Below, piece by piece: positions 21,341-31,187 of a stretch of 64,000 bases of DNA. The stretch lies in the NCBI GenBank assembly GCA_963921935.1, contig OY998179.1:61548222-61612221 (forward strand), in the 5' to 3' direction. The DNA is from Galeruca laticollis. Its lineage: Eukaryota > Arthropoda > Insecta > Coleoptera > Chrysomelidae. Numbering within the stretch: the first letter of the stretch is position 1; every line of letters begins with the position of its first letter. The notes under the pieces were generated by a model. It made no database searches and was not told the DNA's origin. It was given only the letters and a program-made list of their open reading frames with translations. The translations under genes and the position numbers were made by a program.

Positions 21341-23817
21341 TTTTAAATTTAGACTTCCTATGTCAGATGTCAGACTTTCTTCTTATCATTCTCCGTTCCC
21401 CATACCCTTTCAGGTGTGATTCCGGTTTGTCATTTATCCATTTTTTCCAATTTCTTCTATTCCCTGCTATTTCTTTCATCTCCCCTATGGATTTTTCTGT
21501 TTTCTTTCCATATTTTTCCACTTGATCCAGTCACTTCCTTCTTGGTCTGCTTCTTTTTGACGACTTTCCCATCTCCATTATTCTTTGTACCTGTTGGGAT
21601 TGGTCCATTCTCACCACGTGACCGAATCAATTCATGGTTCTAGGCCAATGCTCTTTCTTATTATTTCACGTTTCATTCTGTCCCATTTATTCTTGTCTGC
21701 TGTTTTCCTAATATGTTTCATTTCCATTGCGTTTATCATTGCTTCCTGTTTCTTGTTTGGTATCCAATTTTCGGTAGCTTGTGTTATTATTGGTATTTTT
21801 GTTATATTATTGTTAATTTTCTTTTTCCTTCTACTTTTATTTATTTATGTCCTAGTATTGTTTTGTTTAGTACATAATATATTTTAGTTGCTTTGTTTCC
21901 TCTATTTGCTATTTTCGCATCTATCTTTCGGTCGTTTGTTATCACCGTACCCAAGTTATCGAATGTGGTTACCTTTTCTAAATTCCTTCCCTTGCATTTT
22001 ATTTGATTCATGGTTTGTTTCCCGTTCACTATCATTACTTTTGTTTTTTCTATGTTAACTTCCATTTTTACTTTTTCTATTTCCTCTGTCCATATGTTAA
22101 TCAACCTTAGCATTTTGTTTTCTGAATTTGCTATAAGGATCACGCCGTCTGCGTAGAGAAGATTGCATACTTTTATCGATTGTAGGTTCCTATATCCAAT
22201 AATTGTGTCTAGATTGGCTCCCGTTTTCCTTATTCTTTTAACTATTTTGTTCATTATAATTACGAATAAGAGCGGACTCAGACTATCTCCCTGTTTTATT
22301 CCTTTCATTAGCTCAAATTCCTCCGATATCTGTACCGACGCTTTTACAATCTTGTATGTGCATTTAATTACTGCTTTTAGTTTTTCTGGTACATGTGTTA
22401 CCTCTAAATTCTTCCGTATTTAATCCATATTTACCATATCAAAAGCTGCTCTTAAATCTATAAATGTTCTTCTCCCACCTCTATTCTTCTTTCAATTACC
22501 CTTCTTACTACGAACATATGGTCATTTATTTGTCTTCCTGGTCTAAATACTGCCCGTGTATCTTCTATTATCTACTCAACGGAATCTCTTAATATCCTAT
22601 CTAAGATTTTCATATATACCTTAAAGCTTGTTTGGGCGAGGCGCATTGCTCGGTAGTTTCCAAATTCTGTTTGATCTCCCTTTTTATGTAGCATTATTAT
22701 GAAATTGTTTTCCCACCTTTTTGGTTCTCCTCGCTTCTTTTAGTATAGTCCATGGCCATTTCCTTCCTTTCTCGCCCATCCATTTTATCATTTCTGGAGC
22801 TAAATCGTCTTCTCCACAATCTTTTCCTATTTTAATGTTTCGTATTACTTCTTCCATTTCTTCTTGTCTTATTTCTAGATTTTCGCTTGCTACTTCTTCT
22901 TGGATATTCTGTGCTGCATTTTGTATTACATTGAATTTTTCTTGGTAGTGCTCCTTCCATATTCTTATTACTTTCTCTTTTCCTACCCTCAGTTTGTTTT
23001 GGCTGTCCCTCATGGCTTTTATTTATTTCTTCTTATTTCCTCTTAGTTTTTTAATTCTTGTCTAGAATTTTCTGTTATATGTACTATAATCATCTGTTAA
23101 TTCCTTTCCAAATTCTTTCCAACTCTCCTTTTTTGCTTTATTTTCTGCCTGTTTCACTTTATTTCTTATAGTGATGTAATGTATTCATTTTTGTCCATTT
23201 GATCTTCAGTTTGGGTGAATGTTTTCCATGCTTGTTTCTTTTTCATTACTAATTCTTTAATGTCCTCGTTCCACCATTTCGTTCTCTTTAATTTTCCGTT
23301 GTATTTTCATCTCCTGCATATCTTCTCTGTCTTTTCTAGTAGTACTTCTTTAAATTTTTGCCATCTTCTAATGTCCAACCTCCTTGTCTAGTCTTGTGAA
23401 TTCCTCATCTGTTTCCTTTTCGTATTTATTTCTAAGTTCGCTGTCTTTTAGCTTGTGAATAGCAATTTTACTATATTCGTTTTCTTCAACTGCCTTTATC
23501 GTGTTATCCTGTAGCGTTGCTGATACTAGACTATGATTTGATTCTGTTTCTAATTCTTTGTATGTCATCACTTGTTTCAACTTTTGCATCAACTTTTGTG
23601 TATATGCGATATAATTAATCAGGCTCTTCGCAATTCTTTCTATTGCTACATATGTATATTTATCTTCTATATTTTGTCCCCAGAAGGTGTTCCCTATTGC
23701 CAGGTCGTTTCTTCTGCAAAAATCTATATTTTGATTCCATTGGTATTTGCTATTTGTTCACCATATTTTCCCATGCACCCCAGGCCCTGCCTACTCTTGC
23801 ATTCTAATCTCCCATGA
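21340..23817 (-). pseudogene. RTE/CR1-like LINE, antisense in the MELK intron, 5'-truncated
   Basis: From high to low coordinates on the minus strand: endonuclease tail (23800-23600: NDLAIGNTFWGQN, then a KYTYVA segment), the connector with TKWWNEDIKELVMKKKQAWK (about 23290-23220), RT start (23013-22684: KIGKDCGEDDLAPEMIKWMG), fingers with LHKKGDQTEFGNYRA (about 22700), GIKQGDSLSPLLFVIIMNK and the catalytic box as LLYADGVIL (22308-21841), where the second Asp is replaced by Gly. Many frameshifts. The 3' end is vague because the region to 21340 is pyrimidine-rich on the plus strand without a clear tail. The left partner of the truncated endonuclease is another LINE starting at 23818. Confidence 0.75.
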
Positions 23818-26390
23818 TGAGTCAATGACATGGGAGCTCAATGCTTTGATAGCTGCTTGACTATCAGAATGGATCGATGTGTCATATTTCTGATAGTTTC
23901 TTTCTAGGTTCATTTCCACGCATCTTTCGATCGCAAGTATTTCTACCTGAAAGAGGCTCGGGAAGGAGTCTAACGATAATAAGTATCTAGGGCCAGGCCC
24001 AAATACTCCAGCGCCTGCTCCAGTGGTGGTTTTTGAACCATCCGTATACCATCTAATGGTGTTTTCTTTGAGAGTTTGGGTGGTGTATTCCCTTTCCCAC
24101 TCTCTCCTCTTATTTAGCATCGTAGTGAAATTCTTTTTGATACTTACTTTCTTGATAATTTCGTCACTAGAAAGATTCGCTGATGAGATGTATTTTGTTA
24201 GAGAGGACCAGGCTCCCTGATTTTTAATACTCTCATTGCCTGAACCTTCCTTAGATATTCTAAGAATTGCCTCTTGGGCAGATCTTTCTTTCACCAGATG
24301 TAGAGGTGTGAGATCTGTAATGATCTCAAGTGCCCTAGTTGGACATGTTCTCATAGCTCCAGTGATGCACACACAGGCAAGCCTTTGAACTTTGTCGAGG
24401 GTCTTCCTCGTGATGTATTGACGTGCTTTTGTATGCCTAACTATTGCCCCATACGTAATTGCTGGTCTCACAATCATGGCGTACAGCGTACATCCATCGC
24501 AGTATTTTTGGGTTACTGCCCCAGCTCTTACCTGCTAGATTTTTGCACGCCATCAAAGCTCTTATTGTTTTACTAGCAGTTATTTCAACATGCTTATTCC
24601 ACAGAAGCTTACTGTGTAGGGTTATCCCTAGATATTTAACTTCTCCTTTCCATTCTATGATTTCCTCGTTTAAGGATATGGGTTTCATGGCTGGAAGTGC
24701 TCTTTTCCGGGTAAATGGAATTACTATATTCTTGTTTGGGTTAATGTTTAGCCCCACTGACAAGCACCATTGCTCAATGATTCTGAGGCCCTTTTGTAAT
24801 AAATCACACAAGGTGCTCTCGAACTTGCCTCTGACTATTAGAACTATGTCATCAGCATAGCCCATACATTCGAAGCCAAGCTCCGTTGGCCTGTAGAGCA
24901 ACTCATCTACTACGAGGCTCCATAGAAGGGGAGATATCACTCCCCCTTGAGGTGTCCCCCGAGTGGCTTTAACTGAGGTGGTTCGATTCCCAACCTGTGT
25001 CGTCAACAATTCATACATCCATTTTACAATGGTTTCATTTACTCCTCGCCTATTAGTGCTTCTTTGACAGACACATGAGTTGTGTTGTCAAAGGCACCAG
25101 ATATATCCAGGAATGCGAACACTGCGATTTCTTTGTTGTTCAGAGTTCTCTAGATGACTTCGGTCAGCTGATACAGAGCCGTCTCAGTTGATCGACGCGC
25201 TCTGTAGGTATGCTGACATTTATGAAGTGGTATATTCTCCAGGTTTTCTGTTCTTATGTAGTTATCCACTACTTTCTCCATCGTTTTGAGTAGAAACGAT
25301 GTTAGACAGATGGTTCTAAAAGATCGGGGATCAGTCCCATCTTTTTTCCCTATTTTTGGTATGAAGGTTACCCTTGCCCTTCTTCATTTTCTAGGTATTA
25401 GACCCACTGCTAGACTGGTTCTTGTAATCTTCAGCAGGAAGAATCTCCTCTATCCCTTGCTGCAAGAGTGCTGGAAATATTCCATCCACTCCTGGTGATT
25501 TATATGGTTGAAAGGTACTTATTGCCCGTTCCAACCGTTGTCTGGTAAATATTTTCTTAGCTATGTCCCAATCTTCCTTGCGGGATTTTTTGGTGTAATT
25601 CATTGCTATTTCAGTGCGTGTTGCTGGTTCACTACCTGGAAAGTGGGTTGGTTCTAAGAAGAAGAATCGATCGTTCCTCTTCACATTCCGTGTATGATCC
25701 GTCTGGCTTTTTCAGCGACATTGTGGGGTTAGTTCCCCCATTTGCCATGACCTTTTGTAGTCTGGCCGCTGTGCAAGTGGAAGTGATATTTTCGTTAAAG
25801 GCTTGAAAATTAAGCTTTTTGGCCTTCCTAATATCTTTATTGTACTGAGTAAGCTTCTCAGACCCTGCCAATTACCGTCACGTTTGTCTCTATTAAAGAG
25901 CCGACGGACCTCTTTTCTGAGGTTTGACAGATTCTCATTCCACCAAGGAACATCCTTTTCTGAACGAGCTTTTGACAGTGAGCAACTGGAATGAAAAGCT
26001 TCCATTATTGCCTCACTGATCTGTTCGACTCTTTGTTCCAAGTCGTAGTGCAGGTGATTTACCCCATTCACTTCGAAGTGTTCCAAATTGTCCTTCAGAT
26101 TGGTCTTGTAAAGAGACCAATCGGTATTTCTAGGATTTCGGATTGTACGAATCGAGGTAGTATCTCCCTCTATCCTAAATTCGATGATCCTATGGTCGGA
26201 AAGTGATGGCTTGCTCATCACCCTCCAATCTTTCACATTTTTCCTAGCAGCAACATTAACAATTGTTAATCCAGGACCTCTTCTCTTGCTCTCGTGACAA
26301 AAGTGGGGATTGTCCCCACGTTTAAGGTCTCAAGGTTATTTGCTAAGAGATATTCTAATAAACACTCACCTTTTGCATTGTTGTTAGTGC
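23818..26390 (-). pseudogene. LOA/R1-type LINE, copy B: endonuclease end, RT and RNase H, lacking its 3' end
   Basis: Minus strand. Endonuclease C-terminus at 26385-25712 with LSDHRIIEF; RT start at 25684-25391 (KSPGVDGIFPALLQQG); palm at 25018-24437 (RGTPQGGVISPLLWSLVVDE, then CMGYADDIVLI intact); RNase H at 24477-23818 (WYTDGSKTTTGAGAG, VEILAIERCVEMNLERN, SDSQAAIKAL). The PQGGV..PLLW..VVDE pattern together with RNase H suggests the LOA group. The protein breaks at HVIDS at 23818 and does not continue, so the 3' end present in copies A and C is lost; 3' loss is not the usual LINE truncation. It is antisense to MELK. The 5' end is cut inside the endonuclease. Confidence 0.85.
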
Positions 26391-26454
26391 TTCCTCACAC
26401 GGTATAGTAAGTAAAGTACAAGCATATAGCGAGTATCCAGTGTTAAATCAATAT

Positions 26455-26742
26455 TTAAAATATAAGAAATAAAAGTAAGACATTAATTTCATAAGTAGAC
26501 AAAAAATGTAACAACTGTACATATATTCTGTGTAATACTAAATTGTTCTCTTGAGGATAAGAATCTCCACCTGGTAGGAGTTTCCCATATGATTTTACAT
26601 TTGTAGACTCTGATTCCTCTTTTTTCCTTAAAAAAATGGTTAGTTTGTTTTGTTTCATATTTTCAAACATATAGAGGCTGTAGTAGAGTTCATCCATATA
26701 CAATAGTTCAGACACACCTCGAAGTTTATGAAATTTAATCAT
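26455..26742 (-). CDS. Unrecognised ORF, possibly part of a gene or TE protein
   Basis: The frame is open a further nine codons upstream of the ATG at 26742. The first half (MIKFHKLRGVSELLYMDELY, then MFENMKQNKLTIFLRKKEE) has a protein-like composition with alternating charged and aromatic residues; the last 25 codons are hydrophobic and AT-driven. No family recognised. It lies inside the last part of the MELK intron, antisense. Confidence 0.25.
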   Translation of the reverse strand: MIKFHKLRGVSELLYMDELYYSLYMFENMKQNKLTIFLRKKEESESTNVKSYGKLLPGGDSYPQENNLVLHRIYVQLLHFLSTYEINVLLLFLIF

Positions 26743-26861
26743 ACTGTCTCTTTCTTCAATGTGATCGGTTTTTTTACCAACTCACTTTTGTTTGTGTACT
26801 ATTTTTTGCAGGACCGAATCTCTGTATATCTCTGGTTTTCAATTACTGATATTATTTTTAG

Positions 26862-27120
26862 GAAAGTACATTTAAGAAAAGGCCAGTTCTTCGAACTATT
26901 AATTCTCCAACACTTAAAACTACTAATTTACGAAATATCAATGATTCCAATATTTTCTTGACGAGATCACAGAAAGGAGCTGGAGATTTTTGCAATAACG
27001 ATACACCTAATGGTACTCCTAATAAATCAGCCAATAATTTTGTAGAACCCTCTAAACCATCTATTATGAGGAAACCTTACAAAAGATTAAGAAGTCCTGG
27101 TCCTGATGACATGTCGCCAG
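26862..27120 (+). CDS. MELK: Candidate next MELK exon (disordered linker)
   Basis: Bounded by an acceptor (TTATTTTTAG at 26852-26861) and a donor (CCAG/GTTAGT at 27120). Its open frame starts in phase 0, which matches the phase-0 end of the exon at 21214. The 86 codons are rich in Ser, Pro, Asn and Lys (KKRPVLRTINSPTLKTTN; YKRLRSPGPDDMSPG), like the poorly conserved, phosphorylatable linker between the UBA-like region and the KA1 domain of MELK. Assignment rests on position, phase and composition, not on direct similarity. The downstream KA1 exons were not found before 27.4 kb. Confidence 0.55.
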
Positions 27121-27174
27121 GTTAGTTGTTTTTATTATATGTTGGTAGAATTCTTTTTCCTACTGGACATATCT

Positions 27175-27400
27175 CTAAAGAAAATAATATAATAGGGTTA
27201 GATCGCAATATCTTGGTGGCCAATGAATAGAATCATTAGGTACCTGAAATAATTTATTCATAAAATGTTTCTTTGTGCCTGGCTCGTGTTCCGCCATGTT
27301 GGAACTACATGTCAGCTTTATGAAGACCGTTAAAGTGTACTTCAAAATCAATTTCGAAAACTGTCCAACCATAAAAAAAATTTCAGCCATTTGCAACGTT
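27175..27400 (-). pseudogene. Tc1/mariner-type transposase remnant
   Basis: The end of the minus-strand frame reads NDSIHWPPRYCDLTLLYYFL, a decayed form of the WPPRSPDLTPLDFFLW block that surrounds the last catalytic Asp in this transposase group (compare 45960 and 57420). The first part shows little. The sequence is cut off before MELK exon 26862-27120. Confidence 0.5.
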
Positions 27401-28362
27401 CTTCTAGCGTTAATATTTTCATTATAAAATGGAAAACCAAACTAACTATAAAGCAATAGTCAATTGTCAAACAAAACAGTGAATATAGTGATACTATATT
27501 AAATAGAAATGATCAAATATTTTGGCAGTACACTTATTAATATGGAGATTTCAAGCTACGTATTTGATGAACGTTATATGTTACCGAATATTTTGCTCAA
27601 GCGCAATAGTAAAAAACAACCGATCACCTTAATAAGCGGTAACGTCCTCGCTAATTAGGTCGAAATAAACGGAACGTTATTAAACGGTAAGGTTTTAACA
27701 TCAGTACCAAGTGTATAATGTTTATTTGGTTTAATAAAAGAAAAAAAATACCAAAAACTATTTATAATGTATTAAAACTATATATAAATAATTTATTTTG
27801 ATACATAATTATATTTTGGCTTTCAAAATAAACTATAAACATCTAATCAAGTTGAAAGCATGTATGGAATTCCTAAAACTTGAACTAATCTTAGAATAAT
27901 CTACCCTTTTAAAACAAAAGTTTAGTTCTGCATCTCTCGCATCAGTTTCCTGAAAGTTAAAAACAAGTGTCTTGGGGGTGCCAAATTAGATGTGTTGAAA
28001 ATGTAATGAAGAATGGCGTCCCTTATTAAGTTGTGGTGTACTTTATAATTTCAACTTCCAATTATAATTTCGTCATTATCCATAATTTAGGTTCACAGTA
28101 CATAAATCAAATAACATAAACAGAAAATTTGAGGTTAGTTACACAAAACGCTGTAACGTAGGTTTTTCACAAGTTGATTGGCTTTAAAAATTAAAAAAAA
28201 TTTCAACATGTCCTCCACTATATTTGAAAGATTGCGTCTGCTCAGTAACGGCTAGTTCAGACGCTCTCGGTTTTTTCTCGGTGTTTACTGTATGCAAATT
28301 TCACACGTTCACGGTTTTTTCCGAATCGGTAATAATTAATTCTCATTATATTTATCAAAAAA
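27401..28362. other. AT-rich non-coding DNA
   Basis: No gene, repeat or element end that I can support. Confidence 0.4.
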
Positions 28363-28554
28363 TCAATAAAGAATTTGAATACTAAACAAGTTCTTGCTTT
28401 TGGCTATTGCTTCAAACTTTTTGTTAATTTTATTGAACATATTTCTCCACGCCAACGCACTCCTATTTTTATCTTTATACGTGTCCAACATTTTGTCCCA
28501 TATAAAACAGTTCATTTTCCAACTTTTTAAATGTTCAGTGATAATATCGTCCAT
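28363..28554 (-). CDS. Short ORF with weak MADF-like character
   Basis: 63 codons with an ATG at 28554. CFIWDKMLDTYKDKNRSALAW followed by a short helix resembles the MADF (Myb/SANT-like) pattern in which an aromatic-Asp pair, YK.+..+ and AW are conserved. MADF domains are usually 80-90 residues, so this would be a fragment. Could also be chance. Confidence 0.3.
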   Translation of the reverse strand: MDDIITEHLKSWKMNCFIWDKMLDTYKDKNRSALAWRNMFNKINKKFEAIAKSKNLFSIQILY

Positions 28555-29167
28555 AGTACAAAAAATGTATATTCATGTTGTTGAAACGACTCTCTTCATA
28601 CACCCGCTACTGAAACAAATATAAACCCATAAAAAATGTCTAAGGAATACACTTTTCTTGACAAAAATTTACACTTTTTTGTAAATACAATGATTTGTAA
28701 ACTTGTTCTCTACAAATCAAGTTATACCATGAAACTTTGTTAATCAAATGCACTGTTTTATTAAGGCAAACGTAACAGCACCTCAAAATTCGTATCGTTA
28801 ATTGCTTCAAATTATAATGATAAAGGAAAGATAGTCTCTATTAAACTTTAAAATTGTACTAAAACAAGATTGTTAAGAGAAAAGTCGTGTAAAAATCAGC
28901 TCCCGTCGATAAACCATTTTTACAAGTGTAAACATAGTTATTTAGTGAAAAAACTACAACCACTAGTGTAAATCATCACCCCTATAGATCCATCTAAAAG
29001 TAAACATATTTTATATCATCATAACAATGAATTTAATATTTGAATAATAGCAATCAATCTTGATTGTTATTAATCGAGGTACAAATCCTGTCACTTATCA
29101 GCAAAACAAACTTCAGTAAACAGTGCCGGTTTTAAGTACGAAAATATGAAAATTAACATCAAAGACA
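28555..29167. other. AT-rich non-coding DNA
   Basis: No gene seen; probably includes the 5' untranslated part of the LINE whose ORF1 starts at 29168. Confidence 0.35.
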
Positions 29168-30000
29168 ATGGATGATAATAACACCAGTAATTACACTACC
29201 ATCCCATCTAATAACCTTCCACAATCTTATTCAACCATTACAAAACAACAAAAAACAATTTTCCAACGAAACAAGATGCAATAGTAATTAGCTCACTAAA
29301 TGGAGTAAAACTAGAAGAACACCTGTCAGCCATTGGCACTATTATCAACCCCAACAAAATTATATTTTCATCAAGAATAATCAATAATAGAGTATGAGTA
29401 TATCTATCGACAAAAGAATAGGTAAACAAATTCCTAACAAAATGCAATGGAAAAATTAAAGTTAATAACGAAATTCTTCCTGTACTTAGTCTTATAACAC
29501 CTAGTCCAACTATACCTCACCTAGTCCAACTATACCTCACCAAATTATCGAACATGAACTTAGACATTTAGGCCTCCACCTCTCCTCTACAATGACATTC
29601 CTCAAAATTGGTACATCTAACCCAAACCTCAAACACATTTTAAGTTTTCGCAGTATTGTTTACATATCTTCTACCTAAATACCAATACCTACCTCGATTC
29701 TCATCAACTATGAAAACACACCATATTGAATCTCTTTAACGCACGATAGCGATTTGTGCTCTATATGCAATGTCTGAGGACATAACACTAATAATTGTCA
29801 GAATGCATCACCAAGCACTGCATCCGATAATACATCAACACCATTAAACTCTAATACAGCAAGTGCAGCAAACATCGTCAACCAAATGAACAACACTCCA
29901 CCAACTTCGAACTCCACCACAACAAGCACAAGAAATTTAACTAATCAAACAGAAGTCACACAATCATACATTGCTCATACCAAGCGTATATTGGCAAAAT
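29168..30000 (+). pseudogene. LINE ORF1 (gag-like) with CCHC zinc knuckle, 3' truncated
   Basis: Starts at ATG 29168 (MDDNNTSNYTTIPSNN), shifts frame near 29265, then reads AIVISSLNGVKLEEHLSAIG and further blocks typical of LINE ORF1. A CX2CX4HX4C zinc knuckle is visible at about 29755-29800 (CSIC, then GHNTNNC) with a TGA in place of one spacer residue. The tail is Asn/Thr/Ser rich. A 21-base tandem duplication (CCTAGTCCAACTATACCTCAC) lies at about 29510-29550. No ORF2 follows; the next sequence is a tandem repeat. Confidence 0.7.
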
Positions 30001-30032
30001 AGGTATTTTTATCTAAAAGACCCTCTTTCACT

Positions 30033-30450
30033 GTCAGACAATTTTTTTAACATAATCCAAATTTAATTTAAAAACTAAAAAGAATCATAAAAAAAAGTTA
30101 TTAATACATTTTTTGTTGTCAGGAAATCGACAACTTTGACGCGTCAGACTGGGAAATCGGGAAATAATTTTTGTCAGACAATATAATAAGATTTTTTGTA
30201 TCTTTTAATAAACGGATACAGCGAAAATCAGGTGGTTATTAATAAATTTTCTTATAGTCGTTTTTCCGACATGTTTAAGATGGCGGACACAACCAATAAA
30301 CCACATTTATTATCAGACAATTTTATTTTCACGTTTCAGATAATGTTTTTAAGCTATTCTGTTTGAAAAAAAAACAGTATCTATAAATTTTCTATATGTC
30401 GTAAAAACGACATGTTTAGGGAAACTTAGCGGACAAACGCCCCAAAAACA
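30033..30450. repeat. Degenerate tandem repeat, 3 units of 140 bp
   Basis: TCAGACAAT recurs at 30033, 30173 and 30313. Each unit then has TATTAATA.ATTTT or similar followed by a GTCG....CGACA box (for example GTCGTTTTTCCGACATGTTT). Similarity between units is moderate. Confidence 0.6.
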
Positions 30451-30559
30451 AAAAAAGTCATAGAGGAATTGGGTGTCAGATTAGGTCCAATAAAGCCATA
30501 CACGCAGTTTGGTGAGAGTATGTATCACAAAAATTTTTCCCGGCGGACACCCTAACTAT

Positions 30560-31063
30560 TAGGATTACCTCCATGTTGGTTGAATAACGAATAGCACGAT
30601 TTATGGTATCAGGCTTCGGACGCGAGTAAGTCTATAACTGAGTTTACACGTACCAGAACATTATTTCCCCATTCGTCATTGCGTTCTTTACACATTTTGA
30701 TAATATTGTCTTTAATTTTCATAGTTGAAGCTAATGAAATAGAATTTCGCTTCGGATGGTTATAGTCCGGAAATTCGGCATAAAAAAGACACATCGTTTT
30801 AAAGTCAAACTGAAAGTTTACTTGGCGTAATTCCCGACTAGGCTCTTCTTGGATTCCTGTTGTTTCTCTTTTATACGACGTATATACGTATATCTACATT
30901 TTGTATGTACCTCGATGGAATGTTTGTTTTCAAGCAATATATGCACATTATCACTTCTAAAGACACTAATCCTTATATTTTCAATTCCTTTCTGCACATT
31001 AACAATTTGTCCGCCAATTAAAGTTTTATTACACAAAACACAAATTTCCTCCAAAGTTTCCAT
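30560..31063 (-). pseudogene. Fragment of a Cys/His-rich repeat-family protein
   Basis: 31063-30818 begins METLEEICVLCNKTLIGGQ and contains IEVHTKCRYTYIRRI, a Cys-X2-Cys ... His-X2-Cys arrangement. After a frameshift, 30794-30609 gives KIKDNIIKMCKERNDEWG and RVNSVIDLLASEA, then a TGA, then YHKSCYSLF. I recall this order (CxxC, HxxCR, W...V..R....DL.A., YH..C) from multicopy, poorly characterised arthropod proteins, probably of TE origin. No catalytic domain is present here. It lies directly beside the hAT terminus at 31174. Confidence 0.5.
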
Positions 31064-31173
31064 GTTAGGAAATAAAACACAAAGTTATTTCTCAACAAGA
31101 ATGAAAAATCTTCCGCGGTATTCGAAAACTAGACGCTACTTATCTCGTATAAGTTCATAAACCGACTGGACAG

Positions 31174-31187
31174 CAGTGTTGCCAGTA
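31174..31187. repeat. hAT terminal inverted repeat (left)
   Basis: CAGTGTTGCCAGTA matches the CAGTGTTGCCA-type termini common in hAT elements and sits about 250 bp beyond the transposase C-terminus. Confidence 0.65.

Noticed and set aside
21325..21887. Several hydrophobic plus-strand frames suggesting membrane segments
   Set aside because: Antisense shadows of the pyrimidine-rich strand of the RTE-like LINE.
26809..26862. Alternative exon start after TTTTTTGCAG at 26809
   Set aside because: All three frames from there hit stops or lose the phase that fits the exon at 26862.
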